Source of the DNA: Prevotella sp902465605
Lineage (GTDB): Bacteria; Bacteroidota; Bacteroidia; Bacteroidales; Bacteroidaceae
Length of the DNA: 64,000 nt
Assembly: GCA_902465605.1 (NCBI GenBank)
Contig: CABQNT010000003.1
Span: forward strand, 170,205 to 234,204
Direction: 5' to 3'
In this document: positions 52,320-62,107 of the stretch, in pieces
Layout of the letters: each line of letters opens with the position of its first letter
Position numbering within the stretch: position 1 is the first letter of the stretch
Made by a program: the position numbers and the translations under genes
The notes under the pieces: model-generated
What the model was told of the DNA's origin: nothing
The model's database searches: none
What the model saw: only the letters and a program-made list of their open reading frames with translations

Positions 52320-52328
52320 AATTGATGA

Positions 52329-52937
52329 TTATATTTTTAAGCCAGAGAAGCACATCATGGCAATGGCCATAAGTCCTACGGTAATGAAGGTGATACCAAG
52401 ACCTTGAAGCGGTTTTGGCACATCACTATATTGTAATTTCTCACGAATAGCCCCCATGAGGACAATGGCAAGGGTCCATCCCAGTCCACTTCCCACAGCG
52501 TAAGCAATTGCGTCAGCAATGTTACCGATATACTGTGTGTTACTTGGATCCAGATTGATACGTTGCTGCATGAACATGGAGCCACCCATGATGGCGCAGT
52601 TTACGGCAATCAGAGGAAGGAAGATTCCCAATGAGGCATAAAGTGACGGACTATATTTCTCGACCAACATTTCTACCAATTGCGTCATACCGGCGATGAC
52701 GGCGATGAAGATAATGAAACTTAGATAACTTAATCCTAACGGATCCAGAACTTTGGTTTGAAGTAAGTAATCCACCGGAACGGTGACAAACAGCACGAAT
52801 GTCACGGCCATGCCTAAACCAAACGAGGTCTTTACGTTCTTCGATACGGCCAAAAATGAACACATTCCAAGGAAGAATGCGAAGATCATGTTGTCGACAA
52901 ATATCGATCTGAAAAATAATGATATGATATGTTCCAT
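52329..52937 (-). CDS. nqrE: Na+-transporting NADH:quinone reductase subunit E
   Basis: A 202-residue integral membrane protein with six helices (FFRSIFVDNMIFAFFLGMCSF, MAVTFVLFVTVPVDYLL). NqrE and NqrD form a symmetrical pair holding an Fe centre between them; the Cys in LGMCSF and the one in VNCAIMG fit. 9 bp before nqrF. Confidence 0.95.
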   Translation of the reverse strand: MEHIISLFFRSIFVDNMIFAFFLGMCSFLAVSKNVKTSFGLGMAVTFVLFVTVPVDYLLQTKVLDPLGLSYLSFIIFIAVIAGMTQLVEMLVEKYSPSLYASLGIFLPLIAVNCAIMGGSMFMQQRINLDPSNTQYIGNIADAIAYAVGSGLGWTLAIVLMGAIREKLQYSDVPKPLQGLGITFITVGLMAIAMMCFSGLKI

Positions 52938-52967
52938 AATAATTCTAATTGATTAAAATTGCATGAA

Positions 52968-53594
52968 TTACTTTTCTTCTTGATAGAAATAGGCACGGTG
53001 AATCCAAATGACACATCCAACAAGAATCAAAGCCATTGCCGGTGTGGCCATCATACCATTATTCATATAACCAAAGTCGTAGAAAGACGATGGAATAATC
53101 GTAAATCCTAATAAAGTACCTCTACCAAATAATTCACGAAGAGCTCCCACAATCACTAAAATCATTGCGTAACCTAAACCATTTCCCACTCCATCAAGAA
53201 AGGATGGCCAAGGTTTGTTCATCATCGCAAATGCTTCCAAGCGTCCCATCAAAATACAGTTGGTGATGATTAAGGCCACATATACTGAGAGTTGGACACT
53301 CACGTCATACGCATAAGCCTTTAAGATTTGGCTCACGATGGTTACTAATGCGGCCACAACAACCAATTGTACGATGATACGGATTCGCATTGGGATAGTG
53401 TTGCGAATAATCGAAATAATTACATTTGAAAATGCAGTAATAACCGTTACTGCCAATCCCATGACAATAGCTGGCTTTAATTGTGAAGTTACTGCCAAAG
53501 CCGAACAGATTCCCAAGACTTGAACCAAAATAGGATGATCCAAATTGAGAGGGCTTGTAAAGACTTTCTTATTTTGTGTTGAAAATAATGCCAT
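52968..53594 (-). CDS. nqrD: Na+-transporting NADH:quinone reductase subunit D
   Basis: A 208-residue membrane protein with six helices, sister to NqrE. Conserved LVQVLGICSALAVT and NCILMGRLEAFAM carry the cysteines for the Fe site. A C-terminal helix ends YFYQEEK. 30 bp before nqrE. Confidence 0.95.
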   Translation of the reverse strand: MALFSTQNKKVFTSPLNLDHPILVQVLGICSALAVTSQLKPAIVMGLAVTVITAFSNVIISIIRNTIPMRIRIIVQLVVVAALVTIVSQILKAYAYDVSVQLSVYVALIITNCILMGRLEAFAMMNKPWPSFLDGVGNGLGYAMILVIVGALRELFGRGTLLGFTIIPSSFYDFGYMNNGMMATPAMALILVGCVIWIHRAYFYQEEK

Positions 53595-53608
53595 AATACT
53601 AAATCAAT

Positions 53609-54331
53609 TTAATGAGCTTTCAAGAAATTCATATATGCACCTAAACAAGTCTGCAACATCTCGGTCACACCGTTGGAAGTGAGGGTGGCACCCGTTATGC
53701 CATCAACTTGCGTGGAAGGGTCTTCCACCTTCTTGCTGACAGCCAGTGCGATTTGATGGGGATCTTGCGCAAATAGTTTTTTACCTTGAAACTGGTTTTG
53801 CCATGCGCGGTTGTCTTTAATTTCAGCTCCCAATCCAGCTGTTTCGCTATCATGGTCGAAGTAAGTTCCGAAGACAGTCGACTTATCTGCATTAATGGCA
53901 ACATAACCATTGATAGCTCCCCATAGTCCCATGCCATAAACAGGTATCACATACTTAGTCTGTCCATTAACCTTACAAACGAAGAGTGCTAACTTTCCGT
54001 TCTTAAAGTCGGCAGAATTGAGTTTAAAACCGTTGTTTTCTCCACCCTGTTCACCTTTTTCAAGAACATTACCCTGCTCATCGATGATTTCATCAGCGAG
54101 TACAACTTCTTGATACTTTGCAGCAGCGTCTTCATTATTCAAATCTCTAATATTCAACGAATTTAATATCTGCTTCTTCTTGTCCAATGCCACGTTAGCA
54201 TCTTGCATAGGTTTCAAAGCCTGAAACACAAAAGCTAACAGGAATGCAACAAGAACAACGATAATGATTGAATATATGATTGTATAGGAGTTTGAATTGG
54301 TATTCAATCCTTTTTTATTTTCTTCAGCCAT
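53609..54331 (-). CDS. nqrC: Na+-transporting NADH:quinone reductase subunit C
   Basis: A 240-residue protein with one N-terminal membrane helix at about 16-37 and a periplasmic FMN-binding domain. The flavinylation motif DGITGAT at 210-216 puts FMN on Thr216, fitting the ApbE consensus Dxx(S/T)GAT; the apbE gene lies at 29618-30733. Positioned 14 bp before nqrD. Confidence 0.95.
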   Translation of the reverse strand: MAEENKKGLNTNSNSYTIIYSIIIVVLVAFLLAFVFQALKPMQDANVALDKKKQILNSLNIRDLNNEDAAAKYQEVVLADEIIDEQGNVLEKGEQGGENNGFKLNSADFKNGKLALFVCKVNGQTKYVIPVYGMGLWGAINGYVAINADKSTVFGTYFDHDSETAGLGAEIKDNRAWQNQFQGKKLFAQDPHQIALAVSKKVEDPSTQVDGITGATLTSNGVTEMLQTCLGAYMNFLKAH

Positions 54332-54335
54332 CGTC

Positions 54336-55499
54336 TTATTTATTATGAGCAGTTAAACGTTTCATTCTCTTGTTGATGTTGCCCTGAACGACGCAATAGT
54401 CAATCAGTGGGGCGAACATATTCGCAAACAATATCGACAACATCATACCTTCTGGATAACCGGGATTCATCACGCGGATGATGATTGTCATCACACCGAT
54501 GAGGGCTCCATAGATATATTTACCCTTTTCTGTACGTGCGGAAGTTACTGGGTCGGTAGCCATGAATACGGCACCGAAACAGAATCCACCTAATATAAGA
54601 TGCTCGTACCATGCTATAGATGTCATGCCGAGTGCACTGAAGACTGCGGCCATGAGACCACCACTAACAAACACGCTCAACATGGTTTTCCACGAAGCGA
54701 TGCCTGTAACCAACAGCAGCAAGGCACCTATGGCGATGGCGATGACACTGGTTTCTCCAACGGAACCAGGTATCAAACCAATCAACATGTCGCAGATGGA
54801 GTAGGGTATATCTACATGGAGAGCCAGTTCACCAAGCGGTGTAGCCATGGTGGTTGCATCTGGCAAGGTGTTGCCCAAGCCAAATATCTGATTGGTCGCT
54901 ACCCATACCGAATCACCCGTCATCTGTCCAGGATAAGAGAAGAAAAGGAATGCGCGGGCAGACAATGCCACATTGAAAATGTTCATGCCCGTTCCACCAA
55001 ATATCTCTTTGCAAAAAATCACAGCGAATGCTACTGACAAAGCCAGCATCCACAACGGACAGGTGATGGGGATGATAAGTGGCATTAAAATACCTGTTAC
55101 CAAATAACCTTCCTGAATTTCTTCTTTCTTCCACTGTGCCCAGGCAAATTCGATACCCAGACCTACGATGTAAGAAACAAGGATTTTAGGTAACACGGCC
55201 AAGAAGCCATAGAAGAACATCTCCCAAAAAGAGGCGTTGGCCAACTCTCCGGCAGCCGCGAAATTCTGATATCCAATGTTGTACATTCCGAACAACAAGG
55301 CCGGTAGCAGTGCGATGACCACCAGACTCATGATTCTCTTCGAGTCGATGGCGTCATGGATGTGAGTTCCTGTCTTGGCTGTCGTGTTGGGAACATAAAG
55401 GAAACTCTCAAAACCATCATAGACACTCCAAAAAGCATGTAGCTTACCGCCCTCTTCGAAGTGTGGCTTGATTTTATTTAAATATTTTTTTAAACTCAT
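54336..55499 (-). CDS. nqrB: Na+-transporting NADH:quinone reductase subunit B
   Basis: A 387-residue polytopic subunit that carries riboflavin and covalent FMN and forms the Na+ path. The flavinylation site is DATTMAT at 214-220 with the acceptor Thr220; the usual Gly two before Thr is Met here. About ten membrane helices. Lies 4 bp before nqrC. The motif variation is worth noting but the gene is otherwise normal. Confidence 0.95.
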   Translation of the reverse strand: MSLKKYLNKIKPHFEEGGKLHAFWSVYDGFESFLYVPNTTAKTGTHIHDAIDSKRIMSLVVIALLPALLFGMYNIGYQNFAAAGELANASFWEMFFYGFLAVLPKILVSYIVGLGIEFAWAQWKKEEIQEGYLVTGILMPLIIPITCPLWMLALSVAFAVIFCKEIFGGTGMNIFNVALSARAFLFFSYPGQMTGDSVWVATNQIFGLGNTLPDATTMATPLGELALHVDIPYSICDMLIGLIPGSVGETSVIAIAIGALLLLVTGIASWKTMLSVFVSGGLMAAVFSALGMTSIAWYEHLILGGFCFGAVFMATDPVTSARTEKGKYIYGALIGVMTIIIRVMNPGYPEGMMLSILFANMFAPLIDYCVVQGNINKRMKRLTAHNK

Positions 55500-55503
55500 G
55501 TCC

Positions 55504-56865
55504 TTATGCGTTTTCTTTTCTTAATATGTCCAGACCATTGCGTACAATCTTCTGAAGTTCCAACTTAGAAGAATCTACAAACTCGGCAACGGCGAAATCT
55601 TCCGGAGACACTTCATATATCCCCAGCTGTTCTTGCTTGTCGATGTCACCTGCAATCAAAGACTTGATGAGGTATTCGCCATAAATATCCATGGGCAGCA
55701 CCCGATCGTACTCGCCACTCATAATCATGTGACGCTCTCCACCTTTGACACGTGCATCCAGGTCGTATTGTTTTTCCTTTCCTGAAAGCCACGAGAAATA
55801 GCTGCGTGAGACAGAGAACTGATTGGTACGCGGCAAGATCCATCCCAGTAATTCATCTGCCTGGTCACCTTCCGGTATCACGCAAACTTCCGAAGTGTGT
55901 GCACCGAGAAAGTCGGTCAACTCACACTTGCGTCCTGTCAACGGATTACCGTTGATGATGCGCACATGTTCGTCTTCGCGCTCACCGTCTATCTGTCCTG
56001 CTAACAAGTCAGATATCGGTGTACCAACCAAAGCATCCACATACTGAGGATTTTTCACTTTGCTGCCTGCAATGGCCACCGTCCGCGTAAGGTCCACTTT
56101 ACCCGTCAGGAACAAACGACCCATGAAGATGACAGCCGTTGGTTCGACCGTCCATACCACCTCACCCTTGTTAACGGGTGACAGGTGATTAATCTGCACG
56201 CCTACATTGCTGGAAGGACAGGGACCGTCAAAAGTCGTAATATCAACATCAGAAGCCTGCGTCAAAGTTTTGGCGGTTTGATTGACATGGATGTTCAAAT
56301 ATGTCTTTGCAATCTTCGACAACGCAGTCAAACCTGCCTGGAAAGCTTCTTCGTTGCCTTTGAGCTCAAACTCAAACTTGCCGGCCAAAGGCATGTTTCT
56401 GAAAGCAGATACAAAAATACCCTTAGGTTTGCTCTGTGGTTGGGTCGAAACGGCATAAGGCAACTGATTGACATATCCAAAAAGACCTGCTTGCAACAGC
56501 GCCTCTATGACTTCGTCACCAGAAAGACTCCTCACGTCTTTCTTGCCAAAATCAACAAACTCCTGTTGTTGTGACGCCTCCACAATAACAGCCATCACTT
56601 TACGTCTGTCGCCGCGGACAATTGACTTCACTTTTCCACTGACCGGTGAGGCGAACTTGACTTCTGGAAACTTCTTGTTAGCGAAAAGAGCCTCTCCAAC
56701 CTTCACGTCGTCCCCTTCATGCACACATAGCTTAGGGACTACGCCGACAAAATCGTCTGGTACAAGAGCGTATTGATGACTCTGTTTTAAAGATGTTTTT
56801 TGTTCGTTCGCTCTACCCTTCAGATTAATGTCCAAGCCCTTACGTAACTTAATTACATTTACCAT
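55504..56865 (-). CDS. nqrA: Na+-transporting NADH:quinone reductase subunit A
   Basis: A 453-residue cytoplasmic-facing subunit without cofactors that helps quinone binding. It starts MVNVIKLRKGLDINLKG (ATG 56865; an upstream frame to 56898 lacks family residues). Conserved DDFVGVVPKLCVHEGDDVKVG and RTNQFSVSRSYFSWLSG are present. First gene of a complete, ordered nqrABCDEF operon with very short spacers. Confidence 0.95.
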   Translation of the reverse strand: MVNVIKLRKGLDINLKGRANEQKTSLKQSHQYALVPDDFVGVVPKLCVHEGDDVKVGEALFANKKFPEVKFASPVSGKVKSIVRGDRRKVMAVIVEASQQQEFVDFGKKDVRSLSGDEVIEALLQAGLFGYVNQLPYAVSTQPQSKPKGIFVSAFRNMPLAGKFEFELKGNEEAFQAGLTALSKIAKTYLNIHVNQTAKTLTQASDVDITTFDGPCPSSNVGVQINHLSPVNKGEVVWTVEPTAVIFMGRLFLTGKVDLTRTVAIAGSKVKNPQYVDALVGTPISDLLAGQIDGEREDEHVRIINGNPLTGRKCELTDFLGAHTSEVCVIPEGDQADELLGWILPRTNQFSVSRSYFSWLSGKEKQYDLDARVKGGERHMIMSGEYDRVLPMDIYGEYLIKSLIAGDIDKQEQLGIYEVSPEDFAVAEFVDSSKLELQKIVRNGLDILRKENA

Positions 56866-57007
56866 AGAATATATAAAATTAAACTTTTTTCCAACCAATG
56901 AGGGTATAAGATATTGTTCATATCCAAATGTTTGGCAAATTTAGTAACTTTTACTGATTTATAAAAGAAAAAGCAATCATTTATTTCAGCCATGTCAAAA
57001 AATGATG

Positions 57008-57016
57008 TACTTTTGC
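57008..57016 (+). promoter_or_regulatory. -7 box of the TamB-like gene
   Basis: TACTTTTGC matches TAnnTTTGC. Transcription from about 57022 would leave a 16-nt leader before the CTG at 57039. Confidence 0.5.
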
Positions 57017-57038
57017 ATAAAACAAAGCTGAACACTGT

Positions 57039-60000
57039 CTGAAGAAGTTTAAAAATATACTCAACATCATCATTTGGAGTATTGTAGGAATTTATCTTAC
57101 AATCATCATTTTGTTGCGTATACCGTCCATACAAGACGTCTGCGGTCAGCAAGTTGCATCTTTATTATCCAAGCGACTTGGCACCGAGGTGAAGGTCGAA
57201 CGCATTGACATAGGCTTTCTCAATCGCATCATCATCGATGGGCTGTACGTCACTGACCAACAAGGCAAGCCTATGCTGCAAGCATCCAGGTTTTCAGTGA
57301 AACTTGATTTCATTCCTTTAACACGCGGAGAGATTTCCATTTCCTCGGCTCAGCTCTTCGGCATGCAGGCCAATCTTTACAAAAGTAGCAAAAACGCCAA
57401 GCCCAACTTTCAATTCGTCATCGACTCCTTAGCATCGAAAGATACCACAACACAGGCCAAGCCCATCCGCATCTCCTCTGTCGTGTTAAGACACGGCGCT
57501 GTTAAATACGACCAATTGGATTTACCGCAGACAAGACAATTCTCGCCCGTGCACCTCTATTTGAAAGACATCAGTGCGCATGTTATTGTCAGTGCACTTT
57601 CAAAAGACTCGCTGAATGTCAAACTGAAAAATCTGAGTTTCAAGGAACAATCCGGCCTTCAGGTAAAATCATTCTCATCCAAATTGCGGGCAAACACCAA
57701 CCATGCCGTCCTGGAGAATTTCAAATTGGAACTGCCAAACTCTAAATTAGCGTTAAACCATGTCCGCGCCAATTACCGGATGAGGGATGGCTCCCCCTTC
57801 ATGTCCTCGCTATCCTATCACGGCCTCATAGACAACTCATACGTCACCCCATCTGATTTGGCTTTCATTTCTTCGAAGCTCAGTCAATACCATTCGCCTG
57901 TCAGCATCCAGGCATCGGTTTCTGGAACGGCATCGTCGTTGGCCATACGCCACATCCATTTGTTTTCCAAGAACGAACTGGAGCTTACTGCCAAGGCAAC
58001 AATTCAGAGATGGACGAAGTCTCCAAAATGGAATCTCGACGTGGAGGCGCTCAACCTTCAACAAGCAGCCGTCAAAAAGTACCTTCCCAAAGAACATCAG
58101 AACACGCCATTGACGAAATTCGACCACATCCATCTGTCAGGCAACTTCCATGGAGAGGGGAAAGACATCTATTCCAAAGGAATCCTCTCATCCAATTTGG
58201 GCGACATCAAGTTTGATGCCACGGTCGCTCAAGGCACCTACAAGGGCATGATAGAAACCAACGATTTTAAGTTGGCTCCCTTGTTGTCTGACCATGACTT
58301 TGGGGCGCTAACAGCTAAAATTCAGCTCAACGAATTTCGCAAACAGGGCAGCCAAGCCGTGTTCAACATCAAAGGCGATGTCCCCAAAATAGAATACAAA
58401 GGTTACCCATACAAAAACGTTTCAATCAACGGACGCGGCACGTTGGACGCACATTCTCGCTTGGATCACTTTGATGGAACGGCGGCTCTCAACGATCCCA
58501 ATGGCGTACTGAACATCCAGGGAAAGGTTGACCGAAACCAAGCACGTTATGCCGCCCTGTTCGACCTTACAGCAAAAGACGTAAACCTCTCGGCCTTGCG
58601 TCTCACACAAAAGTGGCCCAACCGAATGGTCAGCCTTCAGGCAAGCTCTCAGCTGTCAGGTCACTCGTTGAAAGATGTCACGGGCCACATAGTCCTTGCC
58701 GATGTCATGATGCGCGACCCCAATCAAACCTATTCTTTGTCAAAACTTGAGTTGAAAACAGGGTACGACCAGCGTCAAGAACATTTCATTTCTCTCGATG
58801 GCGATTTCGGCAACGCTCTGGTGATTGGCACATTCGATTACAATTCCATTCTACAGAACATAGAAAATGTTATCATCGACAAACTTCCAGGCATCCAACT
58901 GCTCACGCCCATGACAAGACGCGTCACCCCACGGACAAACGTCCGCCTGTATGCCGACATCAGCAAGACCGATTGGGCCAACTTTCTTTTTGACATCCCG
59001 CTCTCCCTGCAACAACCCCTGCAACTCAGTGGCACCATCAACAGCGCCAACAACCAACTGAACATCAATGTCAATGCGCCCGCCTTTACTTACGACGGAA
59101 GTCGATATCAGGACAATCATCTACACTTGTCCACGCCAACCGATACGCTGCACTTTAGCGCAGAGGCCAACAAGCTGGATGCTGAGAACAAGCGATGGAC
59201 TTGGCGGGTGCAGTCCTCCGCAGCCAACGACCATTTGCTCACCACCCTGTGGTTTAACAATCATGCCGCCCATCCGTTCCAAGGGATCCTGAACACCACG
59301 ACACAGTTCTTCAAGAAAAAGAATGGTGAGCCGGCAGCCCACGTAATCATACATCCGTCAGAGATATTGATTGAAGACAGTATCTGGAATATCGAACCGT
59401 CGGACATCATGTACAGCAAAAACCATCTTACGGTGGATCATTTCTCCATCCATCACGACGACCAACATATCATCGTGGCAGGTCTGGCTACCAAAAATCC
59501 TATGGATACCCTCGTGTTCGACCTCAAGGGCATTGACGTAAACTATGTGCTGAACCTACTTCAATTCGATGCCGTAACATTCGGAGGTCGGTTGTCTGGA
59601 CGCGCATTCGCATCGGGAGTCTTTGGAAAACCTCAGGGACATGCGAACGTACAGGTCAGTTCATTTCAATTCGAGACCGGACAAATGGGAGTCCTGGATG
59701 CCAACGTCAGCTGGAACGCTCCCTTGAAGCAAATCGACATCCAAGCCCAAGCCAACGATCAAGGCCGGCAAACCTTAATCAACGGCTTTGTTTCGCCAAG
59801 CAAGCATTACATCGACTTGGCCATCCAAGCCCGGCAGACACGCTTGCAATTTCTCGAAGGCTACTGTGGTTCTTTCATGCAAGACGTCGATGCCAGCGGA
59901 ACAGGGCTGCTGCGGCTTTATGGTGACTTGTCCTATCTCAACCTCACCGGACAGGTTGTCGCCGACGGCTCTCTGGGCATCACGCCCCTCAACACCCATT

Positions 60001-61466
60001 ACACGCTCAGACGGGGCATGATTACCCTGACACCCGATGAGATTATTTTCAAAAACGACACCATCTACGACCGCAATGAGAACATAGGTATCGTTAATGG
60101 CAGCCTGCGTCACGACAATCTGACCAACCTGCGATACGACCTGCACATCGCTGCAGAGAACCTCTTGGCTTACGACACGCACACTTTTGGTGGAAATACC
60201 TTCTATGGAACGGCCTACATCAACGGCAACTGCGCCATCACTGGTAATGGTGACGACCTGAATATCGACGTTAACGCCATACCCCAAAAAGGCTCACAAA
60301 TCGTGTACAACGTGGCCGGTCTGGATGCGGTAAGCACCCAGAACTTCATCAGATGGTCCACAAGAACCGATTCGCTGCAACCAGATAGCATCGCACCACG
60401 CCAACATACCATCGATTTGGCCGCACAAAAGTTGCCCGAAGTTTCTGGCGACTTACATCTAAACCTGCTCATCAACTGCACGCCCAACCTCACGCTCAAA
60501 CTACTCATGGATAACAAGACGGGCGACTACATCGCCTTGAATGGCAACGGCGTGCTGCGCGCCAACTATTACGACAAGGGTGCGTTCGAAATGTTCGGCA
60601 ACTATGTGGTTGATCATGGAGTCTATGGGCTGACCATTCAAAACGTCATCAAGAAGGACTTTCAATTTCAACAGGGTAGCACCATCACCTTTGGGGGCGA
60701 CCCTTATCATGCGACACTCAACCTCAATGCCACACACACCGTCAACGGCGTGAGCTTGGCCGATTTGAACATCGGGCGGTCGTTCACCAACAATAACGTT
60801 CGCATCAATTGTCTGATGAACATCACAGGCACGCCCCAGGCGCCGCGAGTGGATTTCAACCTCGACATGCCTACCTTGAGCAACGATGCCAAGCAGATGG
60901 TATACAGCCTCATCAACAGCGAAGAGGAGATGAATCAGCAAGTGCTTTACCTGCTGGCGGTAGGTCGGTTCTATTCGCAAGGCACCAACAACAATGCCGG
61001 CACTGATGGCACGGCGCAACAAAGTCAGGCGAGCCTCGCCATGCAGAGCATCCTCAGCGGAACATTGAGTCAGCAAATCAACAACGTGCTGAATACCGTC
61101 ATCGATAATGCCAACTGGAACATTGGCGCCAACATCTCCACCGGCACCGAAGGGTTCAACAATGCCGAATATGAAGGACTGCTCAGTGGTCGACTACTGA
61201 ACAACCGCCTACTCATCAACGGGCAGTTTGGTTACAGGGACAACCCCAATGCCACGACCACCTTTATTGGTGATTTCGACATCCGATATCTGCTCTTGCC
61301 AAGTGGCAATCTGGCCATCAAGGTGTACAATCAAACCAATGACAGATACTTCACGCGCAACAGCCTTACCACGCAAGGAGTCGGTTTGATTTTGAAGAAA
61401 GACTTCATCAATCTCAAAGACTTGTTTGGACGTAGACGAGCGAAGAAGGCAAAACCGTCAAAATAA
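57039..61466 (+). CDS. tamB: TamB-like translocation/assembly protein
   Basis: A very large AsmA/TamB-type protein, 1475 residues if started at CTG 57039, 1451 from TTG 57111. The first part, read from the CTG, is KKFKN followed by an uncleaved membrane helix (IWSIVGIYLTIIILL). Beta-rich repeats follow, and the C-terminal DUF490 domain is at about 1100-1460 (LNLNATHTVNGVSLADL, RYLLLPSGNLAIKVYNQ). TamB works with a BamA-like partner or moves lipids to the outer membrane. There is no ATG before the helix, so the start codon is unusual. Confidence 0.85.
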   Translation: MKKFKNILNIIIWSIVGIYLTIIILLRIPSIQDVCGQQVASLLSKRLGTEVKVERIDIGFLNRIIIDGLYVTDQQGKPMLQASRFSVKLDFIPLTRGEISISSAQLFGMQANLYKSSKNAKPNFQFVIDSLASKDTTTQAKPIRISSVVLRHGAVKYDQLDLPQTRQFSPVHLYLKDISAHVIVSALSKDSLNVKLKNLSFKEQSGLQVKSFSSKLRANTNHAVLENFKLELPNSKLALNHVRANYRMRDGSPFMSSLSYHGLIDNSYVTPSDLAFISSKLSQYHSPVSIQASVSGTASSLAIRHIHLFSKNELELTAKATIQRWTKSPKWNLDVEALNLQQAAVKKYLPKEHQNTPLTKFDHIHLSGNFHGEGKDIYSKGILSSNLGDIKFDATVAQGTYKGMIETNDFKLAPLLSDHDFGALTAKIQLNEFRKQGSQAVFNIKGDVPKIEYKGYPYKNVSINGRGTLDAHSRLDHFDGTAALNDPNGVLNIQGKVDRNQARYAALFDLTAKDVNLSALRLTQKWPNRMVSLQASSQLSGHSLKDVTGHIVLADVMMRDPNQTYSLSKLELKTGYDQRQEHFISLDGDFGNALVIGTFDYNSILQNIENVIIDKLPGIQLLTPMTRRVTPRTNVRLYADISKTDWANFLFDIPLSLQQPLQLSGTINSANNQLNINVNAPAFTYDGSRYQDNHLHLSTPTDTLHFSAEANKLDAENKRWTWRVQSSAANDHLLTTLWFNNHAAHPFQGILNTTTQFFKKKNGEPAAHVIIHPSEILIEDSIWNIEPSDIMYSKNHLTVDHFSIHHDDQHIIVAGLATKNPMDTLVFDLKGIDVNYVLNLLQFDAVTFGGRLSGRAFASGVFGKPQGHANVQVSSFQFETGQMGVLDANVSWNAPLKQIDIQAQANDQGRQTLINGFVSPSKHYIDLAIQARQTRLQFLEGYCGSFMQDVDASGTGLLRLYGDLSYLNLTGQVVADGSLGITPLNTHYTLRRGMITLTPDEIIFKNDTIYDRNENIGIVNGSLRHDNLTNLRYDLHIAAENLLAYDTHTFGGNTFYGTAYINGNCAITGNGDDLNIDVNAIPQKGSQIVYNVAGLDAVSTQNFIRWSTRTDSLQPDSIAPRQHTIDLAAQKLPEVSGDLHLNLLINCTPNLTLKLLMDNKTGDYIALNGNGVLRANYYDKGAFEMFGNYVVDHGVYGLTIQNVIKKDFQFQQGSTITFGGDPYHATLNLNATHTVNGVSLADLNIGRSFTNNNVRINCLMNITGTPQAPRVDFNLDMPTLSNDAKQMVYSLINSEEEMNQQVLYLLAVGRFYSQGTNNNAGTDGTAQQSQASLAMQSILSGTLSQQINNVLNTVIDNANWNIGANISTGTEGFNNAEYEGLLSGRLLNNRLLINGQFGYRDNPNATTTFIGDFDIRYLLLPSGNLAIKVYNQTNDRYFTRNSLTTQGVGLILKKDFINLKDLFGRRRAKKAKPSK

Positions 61467-61522
61467 GTTTCCACCTCATTATTTGAAAATAGCCGTTGTG
61501 CATGTAGTTGTCTGCCAAACAA

Positions 61523-61723
61523 TTAAGGGCGTTTCTATAAATTAGCTTTGTCAGATTGCGAGGCTGTTTTTGGTGGTCAATTTGTTTGTGAGTGAAGGAG
61601 TATAGCGAGCTATACGGCTGAACGAACAAGCAAATTGAACCCAAAAAAGACCGCAAGATGACAAAACGTAAACTGTCCAACATAAATAAAAATTACGGTG
61701 GTAATTTATAGAACCGCCCTTAA
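61523..61723 (+). repeat. MITE-like structured element, family C, copy 2
   Basis: 201 bp, homologous to the reverse complement of 41747-42014. Ends TTAAGGGCG(G)TTCTATAAAT in inverted orientation. The internal hairpin GTATAGC-GA-GCTATAC at 61600-61615 carries a paired change relative to the other copy. Fills most of the gap between the TamB-like gene and tRNA-Ser. Confidence 0.85.
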
Positions 61724-61875
61724 CAAATGGGGTAGTGCCGATTCATTCATAAAAAGCAAACACGTCCAATTTAAAATCATAGCGTTATTGAAAGAGCAAA
61801 GCCATTTTAAAGGATGGGCAGTGTGAAAAAGCAAAACTTTTTGTCGAATTCCATCCGAATTCAAGATAAAAGTCT

Positions 61876-61884
61876 TACTTTTGC
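61876..61884 (+). promoter_or_regulatory. promoter of tRNA-Ser
   Basis: TACTTTTGC ends 15 bp before the tRNA 5' end. Confidence 0.65.
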
Positions 61885-61898
61885 ACCACCTACAATAA

Positions 61899-61986
61899 GG
61901 AAAGGTGCTCGAGTGGCTGAAGAGGCACGCCTGGAAAGCGTGTAACCGCCTAAAGCGGTTCGGGGGTTCGAATCCCCCTCTTTCCG
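61899..61986 (+). tRNA. tRNA-Ser (GGA)
   Basis: An 88-nt class II tRNA. Acceptor GGAAAGG with UCUUUCC, anticodon loop CUGGAAA (anticodon GGA), long variable arm (ACCGCCUAAAGCGGU), T-loop UUCGAAU, discriminator G73. CCA is not encoded. Confidence 0.95.
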
Positions 61987-62007
61987 CATCATCTAATTGG
62001 TTAGATT

Positions 62008-62038
62008 CCTAAGTTACGACAACTTAGGGATTTTTTTT
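62008..62038 (+). terminator. terminator of tRNA-Ser
   Basis: CCTAAGTT pairs with AACTTAGG around a 5-nt loop and is followed by GATTTTTTTT. Confidence 0.85.
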
Positions 62039-62107
62039 CTTCCTTTGTTTATTTCTTCCCCACTTTTACTCCGAACACTGTTATCGTGAAATTGTTTTTC
62101 CTTTATT

